A stretch of DNA of 64,000 nucleotides from Ursus arctos (lineage: Eukaryota > Chordata > Mammalia > Carnivora > Ursidae), in NCBI RefSeq assembly GCF_023065955.2, contig NW_026622786.1, positions 53,739,438-53,803,437 on the forward strand, in the 5' to 3' direction. The notes beneath the pieces were generated by a model that had not been told where the DNA came from, ran no database searches, and worked only from the letters and a program-made list of their open reading frames with translations. Below are positions 20,340-30,114 of the stretch, piece by piece. How positions within the stretch are numbered: position 1 is the stretch's first letter; each line of letters opens with the position of its first letter. Position numbers and translations under genes: made by a program.

Positions 20340-21400
20340 TGGGGAAAGGAAGCCTTTTCTAAGCATGATACCAAAGTAAAAAATCATAAAAGAAAAGACT
20401 GATTTATTTGATTTCATAAAAATAAAAGTTTGCTTTGTTATAAAAACACATGTCATAAGCAAAATTAAAAGTTAAACTGGTTTTTTTAAATGCAGATTTC
20501 AAATCAGTAAGAAAAGATATATACACCAACTGTAGTAGAATAGAGGAAGAAAAGAATGACTATTCATTAGAGAAAAAATAATGGCTGTTAAAGGCCAATA
20601 AAATTCAATCTTAGTTATCAAAGACATGGCAGTTAAAATAACAACATGCCATTGTTGCTTTTAAAATGGACAATGACTGGAACGCCTGGGTGGCTCAATT
20701 GGTTAAGAGGCTGCCTGGGGCTCAGGTCCTGATCCCAGGGTCCTGGAATCCAGCCCCACCTTGGGCTCCCTGCTCAGAAGGGAGTGTACTATACCCTCTC
20801 CCTCTGCCCCACCCCACCCCCACTTGTGTTCTCTCTCTCAAATAAACAAATAAAATCTTTAAAAAATAATTAAAATGGACGATGCCTAAGAAAATGACAA
20901 TACCTATTGTTGGTGAAGGGAAACAGAATGGTGCATTCTCCTGCCCTATTGCTAGGGACTGTAAATACACAGATAGGTTTATGATAACATCATGAGGCCA
21001 GGTACTGTCTGTCCTGGGCCCTTTAAAGCAATTTTCATCACAGTGTTATTTATAACAACAAAAAACTGGAATAATTCTAACTTTTTCAACCATAGGATAT
21101 AGGTTAAAAAAATTAAGAAATGCCCCTACAATGGAACATGTTTAATAAGGCTAATAAAAATGATGTCATTAAAAATATTTAATGACACAGAAAGAGGTGT
21201 GTGATGTTGTGAAAAGACAAGAGCTCTTTAACAATAGAGAATGCCCCAATATGGTTCCATTTTGGTAAAATATAAATATAAAAACATGTGCATAAGAAAA
21301 GACTAAAAGAGTACATGTTAGCAGGGACTATATAATTTTGGTTTTATTGCTTTTTCTAGGTTTTCTACAACAAATACACTGAGCTCCAAAAGTATTTTTA
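20340..21400 (+). mobile_element. Old L1 3' region, split by a SINE
   Basis: 'tttgatttcataaaaataaa', 'gcaaaattaaaagttaaact', 'atcaaagacatggcagttaa', then after the SINE 'ggtgaagggaaacagaatgg', 'cacagtgttatttataacaa', 'tacaatggaacatgtttaat' and 'gggactatataattttggtt'. This is the L1 ORF2-end and 3' UTR order. Many stops are present. Confidence 0.72.
20676..20869 (+). mobile_element. SINEC inserted into the L1
   Basis: 'aacgcctgggtggctcaatt', 'tgatcccagggtcctggaat', tail 'aaataaacaaataaaatctt'. The duplication ttaaaatggacaatg (20661-20675) / ttaaaatggacgatg (20870-20884) has one mismatch. Confidence 0.94.
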
Positions 21401-21413
21401 AATCTAGATTTTT

Positions 21414-21626
21414 AAAAGATCTTTATTTTTTAGAGAGAGCATGAGCACGAACGTTAGCCGGAGGTGAGGGGGCGTGGAGGTGGGGGAGGTAGGGAGGGGC
21501 ACAGAGAGAGAGAATCCCAAGGAGGTTCCACGCCCAACATGGGGCTCCATCTCACGACCCAGAGATCATGACCTGAGCCGAAATCAAGCGTCAGATGCTT
21601 AACCAACTCAGCCACCCAGGCACCCC
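21414..21626 (-). mobile_element. SINEC inserted at the L1 3' boundary
   Basis: Reverse-complement SINE from 'aagatctttattttttagag' through 'gatcatgacctgagccgaaa' to 'cagccacccaggcacccc'. The duplication aaatctagattttt (21400-21413 and 21627-21640) is perfect. The body holds a G-rich stretch, 'gaggtgggggaggtaggga'. Confidence 0.95.
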
Positions 21627-21640
21627 AAATCTAGATTTTT

Positions 21641-22735
21641 TTAGATGAAGAAAAAGTTTTGAGGAAAATACCAATAAAAGTTACAGAAGACCCTCCAGGC
21701 CCACCTCACGTCAAAAGATCTGAGCTGCTGAACCCAACTTCCTAACAGAAGTCTCCTGGAGACCTTAGTTTTCCTGAAACAAGAGTTAATGGGGCCGCTT
21801 CAACTGACCCTGGGTTAAAGGACCCAAAGCTGTTTAGCTGGATTCTTAAGTGGTCTTTCAAGAGTTCTCCAATGTTCCCCAAATTTCTCTCTTAGCAAGA
21901 CAAGTAGCAGGTTTGTGCAGCATGGGAGGGACGGGCTACAGAAGGTGACCCTGACTTGATGCAAGACCCCTCTGTCATCAGCACCTAAATGGCACTCATT
22001 TCAAGGTCAGCATCTCAAGGTCTGCCTGGGATTTACCTGTCATCCCAGCCTGAAGTTTGCTGAGATTGTCATAGTCGGCCTGATACCCACTGGGAATCGT
22101 TAGCAGAGAGATGCCCATCGCCAGCAGGAAGGCTTCCTCTGAGCTGTTGTCTTCCCTGTGGTAGCACTGTTTCCCGTCCCAGCTCCCCGGCCCAAACATT
22201 CCTAGCTACCCAAACAAACTTTATTATGAAGTAAAGAAACAAGACCAAAACACCCACAAATAAAAAACAACAATATCAACAGCAACAAAAAGTTAAGGTC
22301 TCTAAAAACACAGTACAAAGATTCTACCACCTGTTTTCTAGTTCTTGTAACACACATGCCTGGTAAGCAGTTGGAGAGGATTTCCGATCCCTACCTAGTG
22401 GTTCTTGATGTAAAAACAAAGACTAGAAAAGAATATGCAGATCCAGTCCACAGCTTAGAGAGCATCACCTTATCACGCTAGCATGTGACGCTGCTCTCTG
22501 CAGACACGATTACTCCTGCATGACAAGTGAGCGCCCTGAAGTTCCGAGAGATGAAGTGACTGGCCAGGCAGTGGCCATGCCAGGGGTCTGCCTCGGGTTA
22601 GGGCAGTAGCACTAAGTAAACACAGTTTCAGCATGGTGATGTCAAGCCCACCTGCATAGCCCTCAGAGAACCAGTGGTACCAGAGGAAAGCAGGACAAAA
22701 GCTTCTCGGTGTGTCTGTTTTATCAATTTGGGGTT
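21641..22735. other. Unassigned sequence
   Basis: No recognised repeat or exon. A 118-codon minus frame (22473-22829) runs into the L1 at its upstream end and has no motif. Confidence 0.3.
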
Positions 22736-23258
22736 TTCTTATTTTTGTTTTATTCAGACAAAATCCACATAACATGAAATGAGCCATTTTCAAGTGAAGA
22801 AACAATTCGGTGGCATTGAGGACATTCACAACATTATGTAACCACCGCTTCTATCCAGCTCCAAAACATGTCCATCACCCCAAAATGAAACCCCGTACAC
22901 ATTGACCAGTTGCTCCCTATTTCCCCTCACCCCGGTCCCTAGCAACCTCTACTCTGTCTCTCCGTACATTTAACTATTATGAATATTTTTTACATGGGAC
23001 TTTCTGTACCTGGCTTCCTTCGCTCAGTATAACATTTTTGAGGTTCACCCACATTGGAGCATGTATCAGTACACTGTTCCTTTTTATGGCCGAATAAAAT
23101 TCCATCGTATGTATATATCACAATGTGTCTGTCAATTCTAAAGGACATTTGGGCTGTTTCTGCCTCCTGGCTATTATACATAGTGCTTCTATGAACATGC
23201 GTGTCCATGAATTTGTTTGAGTATCTGTCTCCAATTCTTTGGGGATATATATGAGTTT
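22736..23258 (-). mobile_element. Antisense old L1 3' fragment
   Basis: 'cagacaaaatccacataaca', 'gtggcattgaggacattcac', 'ctagcaacctctactctgtc', 'tttatggccgaataaaattc', 'ggctattatacatagtgctt' and 'tctccaattctttggggata' are reverse-complement L1 text. It is longer than, and related to, the copy at 14.5 kb. Confidence 0.86.
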
Positions 23259-23410
23259 TCTTATTTCCTTATGTATTTTACTTACATTTTATCTGATATA
23301 AGGGTATAGAATATTTACTGAAGAAAATGAAGAAATTAGAAGGAAAACACAAATTAAAAAAAAACTCACGTAAGGGTGATTAAGAATATTTTCTTCCGGA
23401 AAAAACAGTC

Positions 23411-23430
23411 TATAAGCTAAAAAGCTTATA
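23411..23430. repeat. Inverted repeat, 8-bp arms, A4 loop
   Basis: TATAAGCT, aaaa, AGCTTATA: a short A/T-rich hairpin candidate. Confidence 0.85.
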
Positions 23431-23489
23431 ACCCCATTCTTTCTTCTCTCCCTATACACATGGATTATTATTTTAGAATCAGGTAATCA

Positions 23490-23728
23490 TTGAGAGTATG
23501 GACTTTGTAGTCATAAAAACCTGGATTTGAATCCTGGCTCTGCCATTTACTAGCTGAGTCACTTCACCTCTGTAAGCTTGTTTTCCCAGCCATAAAATAG
23601 ACACAATAGGACCTACCTCACGGGGTTTTTACGGCACATTTAATGGGATGATGTTATGATTCAAAGTGTCTAGTATAGCACCTGGGATAAAACAGGCATT
23701 CAGGAAGTATTAGCTGTAACAGCACTTT
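23490..23728 (-). mobile_element. MIR, antisense, near full length
   Basis: 'gagagtatggactttgtagt', 'ggatttgaatcctggctctg', 'ccatttactagctgagtcac', 'gtgtctagtatagcacctgg' and 'ggcattcaggaagtattagc' cover most of the consensus. Confidence 0.87.
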
Positions 23729-23739
23729 TCACACAGAGA

Positions 23740-23872
23740 TTTGCTAACTCTACCATAACGTGAGGTTTGTAAGAGAGGGATTCTGTGTTTTTACCACTGC
23801 ATCTTTAGTGCAGTGCCTGGCACACAGTTGGCATTCACTAAATATCTGCTGAGTGAACGAGTGAATATAAAT
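23740..23872 (+). mobile_element. L2 3' end
   Basis: 'gaggtttgtaagagagggat', 'gcatctttagtgcagtgcct', 'ggcacacagttggcattcac' and 'taaatatctgctgagtgaac' match the L2 3' terminal region. Confidence 0.68.
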
Positions 23873-24744
23873 GTTGGAGAAAAAATTGAAATGAGAGATC
23901 TGGGCAAGATCTCTGGGAAAACATGGCTTTCTGAGTTCAGAAGACAAGTAACGACCAATTGAAAAATCTTACAAGTCATTCTGAATTCTGCACAAGCATA
24001 TTCCAGTGGCTGGTGTTGGTCAGGTCTGACTTAGGGTCCACATAAAATGGAATCATATGCAGAAAATGGTCAGAAAATAAGTTCAGCTTAGTCGCAGCAA
24101 TTGGGGGCAGAGAGAGGAGCCCTCCGAGGCATGGGGTGAGTTGAACTTCCTAAGCTGCTGGACCAGCTAAGTCTCGGAGCTTTTTTCAAAGCAAATGAAG
24201 CATTTGATGGAATAAACCCAGGCTAAGAGCTATTTAAGCATGGGGCCTTGACAGGAACTGCCCTGAAGTAATATCGCTTGGAACTAAAGAGATGATTAGT
24301 GAGCTTCTCATGGCTCTACAGGAAATCTTGCCTGGCACAGGAATGCAAAATTTTCCAACCTTGTCTAAAAACAGTTTCCCCACACTCCACTGCCTCATAA
24401 TGATGTCTGTAATGGGTTGCAGAGCTCACCGCCTGCGGAAGGCCTTTCTCCTGTTGCAGGTCCATATCCCAATAAGGGACTGCCCCGTTTGTAGACTAAC
24501 TTCTCCTACAAACTCAGGAGGGCTAAAACGGCGTTGTGGGCCTGGAAGTTCCCAGGAGACAGGTCAAGAAAATGAAGGGCTGACCCCTACCTGAGGTGGC
24601 TAGGCCTAGCCAGGAGGATGTGAGAATCCTTTGTTGCAGGGTAACAGGCTGTTTTCATACAGGTATGTTTTCACACTTCTCCTTTCAATCACCCGTCACT
24701 GCTAAAATTAGATGATTTCTAGTTTATGTGTGTATGTGAAATTC
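23873..24744. other. Unassigned sequence
   Basis: No repeat or exon is recognised. A 100-codon plus frame (24292-24594) has no identifiable domain. Confidence 0.3.
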
Positions 24745-24868
24745 ATTGTTAAAGTCTCTCTCTTCTGCTAAATTGTAGACTGTTTCTGTCTTGTTCATTA
24801 CTGCATCTTCAGCCACGAGTAGAGGATTTGTCTGCTATGGGCACTCAAGCATTTGTCGAGTAAATGAA
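24745..24868 (+). mobile_element. L2 3' end
   Basis: 'ctaaattgtagactgtttct', 'gtcttgttcattactgcatc' and 'gtcgagtaaatgaatc' match the L2 terminal region. A SINE follows within about 20 bp. Confidence 0.65.
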
Positions 24869-24889
24869 TCTAAGGCATTTTATTACAAA

Positions 24890-25074
24890 AATATATCTAT
24901 TTTTTAGAGAGAGCATGTGTGTGAAGGGTGGGGCAGAGGGAAAGAGAATCTTAAGCAGGTTCCACACTCAGCACGGAGTCCAACTCAGGGCTGCATCTCA
25001 CGACCCTGGGACCACGACCTGAGCCGAAATCAAGAGTTGGACGCTTAACTGACTGAGCCACCCAGACGCCCCCG
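24890..25074 (-). mobile_element. SINEC
   Basis: Reverse-complement SINE, 'ttttttagagagagcatgtg' through 'gaccacgacctgagccgaaa' to 'tgagccacccagacgcccc'. A short duplication attacaaa is seen at 24882-24889 and 25075-25082. Confidence 0.92.
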
Positions 25075-25094
25075 ATTACAAATTTCAATTCGGT

Positions 25095-25795
25095 TGGAGG
25101 CAATATAGTATATTGGTCAAGGACATGAGTTTGAATTTGGCTTCCCTGGGTTGGGACTTTGAGCAAACTGCTGAAATTGCTTTTATCAGTTTCCCGATGT
25201 TGCTGTAACAAATTGCTACAGACTTGGTGGCTTAAAACAACAGAAATTGATCCTCTCACCATTCTGAGGCTCAAAGCCTCGGGACCATGCTCCCTCCAGG
25301 GGCTCTAGGGGGAATCCATTCCTTGCCTTTTCCAGTTTCTGGGGGGTGTCCTAGCATTCCTGGGCTTGTGGCCACATCTCCTCAGTCTCTGCTTCGGTCT
25401 TCACAACACCCTCTCCTCTGTGGGTTTGCATGAAATCTCCCTCAGCCTTTGTCTTATGAGGACACTTGTAGGCATCTAAGTCACACCCAGATAATGCAAG
25501 GTAATCTCTTCTCAAAATCCTTAATTTAATTAATTACTTTATATCTGCAAATACCCTTTTTCCAAATAAGGTAAAATTCATAGGTTCTGGGGATTAGGAC
25601 ATGGACATATTTGTGCTGGGGGGGCACTATTCAGCCCATGCCATTTCTCAAAGGCTTGTTTTTTTCTCATCTGTAAAATGGATGCACTATCTCTTAGAAT
25701 TATGAGGATTAAGTGTGAAAATGCATGGGAATCATTTAACATGACTTATGGCATATGAAAAGCTCTTGATAGATGGTAGCTCTTAATAGTTCATG
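25095..25795 (-). mobile_element. MIR, antisense, split in two by an LTR
   Basis: The left part (25095-25185) has 'ggacatgagtttgaatttgg' and 'ctgggttgggactttgagc'. The right part (25650-25795) resumes with 'ttttttctcatctgtaaaat', 'agaattatgaggattaagtg' and 'aaagctcttgatagatggta'. Together they give one ordered MIR around the LTR. Confidence 0.65.
25186..25643 (-). mobile_element. MaLR-like solo LTR nested in a MIR
   Basis: Antisense LTR: 'cagtttcccgatgttgctgt', 'acagacttggtggcttaaaa', 'ccttgccttttccagtttct', 'cttatgaggacacttgtagg', 'ataaggtaaaattcataggt', ending 'ctattcagcccatgcca'. Its 3' end is related to the plus-strand LTR at 17369-17757. Confidence 0.75.
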
Positions 25796-25899
25796 AAGCA
25801 AGCAGGTATTACTCCTGATGGCCATACAAAAGAAGTGATGGAGTTACGCCAACTCATTCAGACCTAAAAAAAATTTTTGTCAATATTAATATCAGTATC

Positions 25900-26010
25900 T
25901 ATCTCTATATTTAATCAGGGCTGGAACCTGACCTCGGCTGTCTTACGTGTCATTACATTCAGTACTCACAACAATCATGGAAGACTGGTATTCTCTTAAC
26001 AGATGAAAAA
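25900..26010 (+). mobile_element. Possible MIR fragment
   Basis: 'tcattacattcagtactcac', 'aacaatcatggaagactggt' and 'cttaacagatgaaaaaaaag' fit the MIR centre only. Confidence 0.4.
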
Positions 26011-26219
26011 AAAGAAGAAAAAACCCACTAAACTAAAATTCAATTTTCAAGAACCTGAGTAAGCCATAAAGCTTACATATACACCAAGGACTTCCCCCTC
26101 CAAACCCAGTTCCTCTCTACACTACCTCAGAAAATTAAGGACAGAAATGGAGAAAGTCCCAAACTTCTGTACCTGGTTAAATCACTTGTTAAAGAATATT
26201 ATGGAAGTTGCTGACTACA

Positions 26220-26450
26220 GAGCTGAGGTCTGAACTGGGTCTATAAGGATAATAAAAGGTTGAGATGGGTACTCACAACATAGCAAACACCAAAGTTTAC
26301 ACAGAGGCCTGAAATAAGGTGGGAGACAAAGAGTAGTTTGGTTCTAGAGCAGAGCAAGCAGGAGCAGAGGGGCCGGATCAGTGGGGGCTAAGGCAGGAGC
26401 CAGACGGCAAAGCACCTCATATGATCTCTCTTCTCCTGTCCTTAGCCAAA
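26220..26450 (+). mobile_element. Possible old interspersed repeat (shared family)
   Basis: 'cagaggcctgaaataaggtg' and 'gagcagaggggccggatcag' echo the 3' portion of the unnamed family. Support is weak. Confidence 0.3.
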
Positions 26451-27450
26451 AGTCCTCTAAGTCCAAAAGTCCCTGTGCATCTTTGAGCAAAGCTTCACCA
26501 AAGCCATAGGCCCAAGATTAGAAAGGCCTATGATCTCTGTGAGCAGGACCACAGTCCGAAGTTCTAGAAGCACCTGGAGGCCACACTCCAAAGCCATTTC
26601 TAAAGTGGGTGAACAGGAGGTTCCCTCAGCAGGCAGGTTTAAATTCAAACTAAAAGACATGCAGGAAAGGAAAAGGATGGCCTGAGCAAATCAAGAAACT
26701 CTCTGCTGCCTCCTGATTATTTATGCCTCCAAGATTGTGCCTGGTCTTAGCCAACAACTACCGAAAATGGTACCAAGGGAGTAAGGAATCTGAGACCCAT
26801 GATAGGAGGTAGATAAATCTCTATCCCGATTCTAAATGGTAAAAACAGGAGCATAAACATTTCCAGGCTTGTTTGCTTGCTCCTCTCTCTCTACTGGGCG
26901 GTGGTTGCGGGGAGCAGGGAGCTCTGTGCTCCTCACACAGCCAATCTGGCCTTTTGTGGAACACCCTAGGGCCTCATCGCTCTAAGCTGAATGCCCTACT
27001 GACAGCAGCCCATGGAGGAGGAGACGGGAGGGCTCATGGGAGGGGCTGGGGCCAAAAGCTGGAGCTGGAAAGACCACTGAGTGGTGAGGCTGACCCTCTG
27101 CTCCTGTGGAGGTGCCCACAGGTAAGCCCCTCCCCTCGGAGCAGGTTTTGAAGAAGCAAGATTGACCATCTAGGGGCATTTTCCTATACTTTATAACAGA
27201 ATTCCACAGGCCTCATCTTAGAGGTTCCTTCCCTAAAATGCATAGACTTACCAAGTAAAGAGGATTAACAAGAGTCCTAGAGAGCACCGCTTGGTTGAAG
27301 GGGAACTGATTTCCACGTCACGTGCTTCCATGCTGGGTTCTAGGCCAAGGGACCGAGGGCTTGCTAATTAGCAAGGGATAAAGCAGACACAGCACAGCTG
27401 GCAAGAAGCTCCCCTGCTTTCCTATCAAGAAGGTATTCTTCTCATTGTTT
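26451..27450. other. Unassigned sequence with a GC-richer centre
   Basis: 26880-27140 is richer in G and C than its flanks ('tgggcggtggttgcggggag', 'gaggagacgggagggctcat') and holds a 92-codon plus frame with no recognisable domain. No exon can be supported. Confidence 0.3.
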
Positions 27451-27472
27451 CCCAGACTAGACTAGATTTTTT

Positions 27473-27650
27473 AAAAAATTTATTTATTTGACAAAAAGAG
27501 AGAACAAGCAGGGGGAGCAGCAGAGGGAGAGGGAGAAGCAGAGTCCCCTCTGAGCAAGGAGCTCAATGTGGGGCTGGATTCCAGGACCCTGGGATCATGA
27601 CCTGAGTTGAAGGCAGACGCTTAACTGACTGAGCCACCCAGGCGTCCCTG
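27473..27650 (-). mobile_element. SINEC (first of a four-SINE cluster)
   Basis: 'aaaaaatttatttatttgac' tail, 'ccaggaccctgggatcatga', head 'gagccacccaggcgtccctg'. The duplication gactagatttttt is at 27460-27472 and 27651-27663. Confidence 0.95.
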
Positions 27651-27669
27651 GACTAGATTTTTTTTTTTT

Positions 27670-28052
27670 TTTAATTGCCATAAAGGAAAAAGGAAACTAA
27701 CAGTGGAGACTAACTTTGGAGGGTCAGGAAGAACTTAATCTGTGTGGATGACAATCGTGCCAATATCTGAAAAGGGAAAGAGGATTTTGGGTAGAAGAAA
27801 CAGCAGATCAAAGGCCCCTGATCAAGAGAAGAGCTTGGCTTGCTGGAGGAAATCTCAAGGAAGCGAGTGCATGTGTGCAGAGCCAGCACAGGAGCACAGA
27901 CAGCACAGGCGGGGTTTGAGAGAGAGAGGCGATGCTGGATCATAGGACCCTGTTTGAATGTGCACAACTATTGCCCCAAAGCTGTGATTCCTGCACAGCT
28001 CTGTGATTCTGCTGCTGTCCTTTATGTCACCATTATCAAATTATAACCCCTT
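27670..28052. other. Unassigned sequence between two SINEs
   Basis: No repeat or exon is recognised. Several short frames overlap on both strands. Confidence 0.3.
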
Positions 28053-28063
28053 TGTGCTTCAGA

Positions 28064-28068
<5 letters not shown>

Positions 28069-28094
<26 letters not shown>

Positions 28095-28286
28095 AAGATT
28101 TTATCTATTGGCTTGAGAGAGGGAGAGCAGGAGAGAGAGTGAGCAGGAGGAAGGAGCAGAGGCAGAGGGAGAAGCAGACTCCCCACCCGAGTGCGGAGCC
28201 TGACGCAGGACTCGATCCCAGGACCCTGGGATCATGACCTCAGCTGAAGGCAGTCGCTTAACTGACTGAGCCACCCAGGCGCCCCC
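28069..28286 (-). mobile_element. SINEC (second of cluster)
   Basis: A long T tract, then 'aagattttatctattggctt', 'ctcgatcccaggaccctggg', head 'gagccacccaggcgcccc'. The duplication tgtgcttcagatttct (28053-28068) / tgtgtttcagatttct (28287-28302) has one mismatch. Confidence 0.95.
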
Positions 28287-28359
28287 TGTGTTTCAGATTT
28301 CTAACCTGCAAAGTTTTTTTCCACAAAAACCACATTACTCAAAATATTGTCTTTTTTGA

Positions 28360-28515
28360 CAGAACGAGAGAGCAGAAGAGCACAAGCAGTGGGAGCAGGA
28401 GAAGCAGGCCCCCCGTGGAGCAGGAAGCCCTATGCGGGACTCAATCCCAGGACGCTGGGATCCTGACCTGAGCCCAAGGCAGTAGCTTAACCAACTGAGC
28501 CACCCGGGTGCCCCT
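28360..28515 (-). mobile_element. SINEC lacking an A-rich tail (third of cluster)
   Basis: The body runs from 'cagaacgagagagcagaaga' to head 'gagccacccgggtgcccct'. The duplication AAAATATTGTCTTTTTTGA is perfect over 19 bp (28341-28359 and 28516-28534). There is no element-specific poly-T/(TTTA)n on the tail side. The only T run, TTTTTT, belongs to the duplicated target. Confidence 0.93.
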
Positions 28516-28761
28516 AAAATATTGTCTTTTTTGAGAGTTAATGATCAGATTATAATCAGTAATGATAATCCCTTACATGTAGATATTATAAAGCATTATA
28601 TGCAGACACAGAATCCGTTTTAGAAAATTTCTTTTCACAAAAAGTAGTTCTTAGAATCTTAAAGCTGGAATGGGCACGAGAACATCGCCTCATGCTCTGA
28701 GGAGGAAACACAGGGTCGAGATTTCCCTAAGATTCCAGCTGTTGTTTCATTAGAGCAGCAC

Positions 28762-28966
28762 GTTTTTTTTTTTTTTTAAAGATTTTATTTATTTATTTGA
28801 CAGAGATAGAGACAGCCAGCGAGAGAGGGAACACAAGCAGGGGGAGTGGGAGAGGAAGAAGCAGGCTCATAGCGGAGGAGCCTGATGTGGGGCTCGATCC
28901 CATAACACCGGGATCACGCCCTGAGCCGAAGGCAAACACTTAACCGCTGTGCCACCCAGGCGCCCC
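28762..28966 (-). mobile_element. SINEC, bear/panda-type subfamily (fourth of cluster)
   Basis: 'gatagagacagccagcgaga', 'gaacacaagcagggggagtg', 'aagcaggctcatagcggagg', 'gctcgatcccataacaccgg', head 'gtgccacccaggcgcccc'. This matches the arctoid SINEC subfamily as I recall it. The duplication tagagcagca is at 28751-28760 and 28967-28976. Confidence 0.95.
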
Positions 28967-28984
28967 TAGAGCAGCATCTTTTAA

Positions 28985-29290
28985 TAGAAATATGACACAA
29001 GCCACACTTGCAAGCATCATGTGTGATTTTGAATCGGCTAGTAGCGACATTCAAAAGGATTCGATAAAAGTAATTTTACGATATATCTCACTTAATTCAA
29101 TACATGAAAAATGATCATTTCAACAGGTAGTCAATATGAAAATTATTAATGAGATATTTTAAGTTCTTTTATCATATCAAGCCTTTGAAATCCAGTGAGT
29201 GTTTTACAGTTACACTACATCTCACGTTGTACTGGCCACATTTCAAGTGTTCCATAGCCACAGGTGGCTAGTGGCTACTGCACTAGACTG
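28985..29290. mobile_element. hAT-type DNA transposon relic, probable
   Basis: 'ggccacatttcaagtgttcc', 'atagccacaggtggctagtg' and 'gctactgcactagactgtgc' match a common hAT-like nonautonomous element with the phrase 'agccacatgtggctagtggc'. The family name is uncertain. Confidence 0.6.
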
Positions 29291-29299
29291 TGCAACACT

Positions 29300-29455
29300 G
29301 GAGCCTCATAATGAGTAAGGCAGCCAGAACAAGGACTGATAGCTCCCTCTTTACAGATGAGAACATTGAGGCCCAGAACTTAACTGACAAATCACTGACC
29401 TGGTGATAAAGTTGAGTTGGGTCTAGAATCTATGCTCCTTGTCAAGTGCTCTTTC
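29300..29455 (+). mobile_element. MIR 3' half
   Basis: 'ctttacagatgagaacattg', 'aggcccagaacttaactgac' and 'gttgagttgggtctagaatc' match the MIR core. Confidence 0.6.
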
Positions 29456-29835
29456 CCAAATCATACTTCCCTCCCCTTGAGAATGAGAAGGAGGAATGGG
29501 AAGCACGAGAACTACCAGAAACAAGTACCCATCTGTATTGGAGACTGGGATGGGGCTTCATACTTTATTTCACTCTTATAGGGACCCTTTGGAGTTCATG
29601 TTCCCTCTGCCATTTTCCAAATGAGGCTACCGAGGCTCTAAGTGCTTCTATTGTTGATAGTGGCAAGATGGTAACTGTCCTTTGAAGAAAATGCTACTAC
29701 CAATATGAGGAAGGTGTTGCTTGAGGCTGTAGGGGCAAGGGCAGGCTGCTCCAGGATGGGCCACTTTGGCATGAGCATTATTTTGAATTAAAGGTAATCA
29801 AAACCCAGCAGAAACAGGAAAGGCTCTTTTCCTGA
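29456..29835. other. Unassigned sequence
   Basis: A MIR-like phrase, 'ttttccaaatgaggctaccg', lies near 29615. Otherwise no repeat or exon is recognised. Confidence 0.3.
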
Positions 29836-29839
29836 TTCT

Positions 29840-30110
29840 CAACTGCCCAAATTTACATTGGAAAGGAGAGCCTGCAACTGGAATAGAGCTGAGAACAGAA
29901 ACTCCCCTTTACCTAAGGAACTACCTCTCTCCTTAGCTCAGACAAGCTTCGTATTGCCTCATTGTTTTTGTGTGGATTCCCCATACATATGCCCATTAAC
30001 TTTGATTTTCTCTTGTTATTCTGTCTCATGTCAATTTGATTCTAAGTCCAGGTCGAAGGACCTCGAAGGGCAGAGGAAGGTCTTCCTCCCCAACAAGACC
30101 AACACCTACT
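29840..30110 (+). mobile_element. Possible LTR relic
   Basis: 'tctccttagctcagacaagc', 'tattctgtctcatgtcaatt', 'tgattctaagtccaggtcga' and 'agaggaaggtcttcctcccc' resemble the 3' part of an endogenous-retrovirus LTR. The family is not named and the 5' end is not seen. Confidence 0.4.
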
Positions 30111-30114
30111 GAAT

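Noticed and set aside
27473..28966. Four closely spaced similar repeats resembling a clustered array
   Set aside because: They are SINEs of about 155-220 bp with separate target-site duplications and irregular spacing, not a CRISPR or satellite array.
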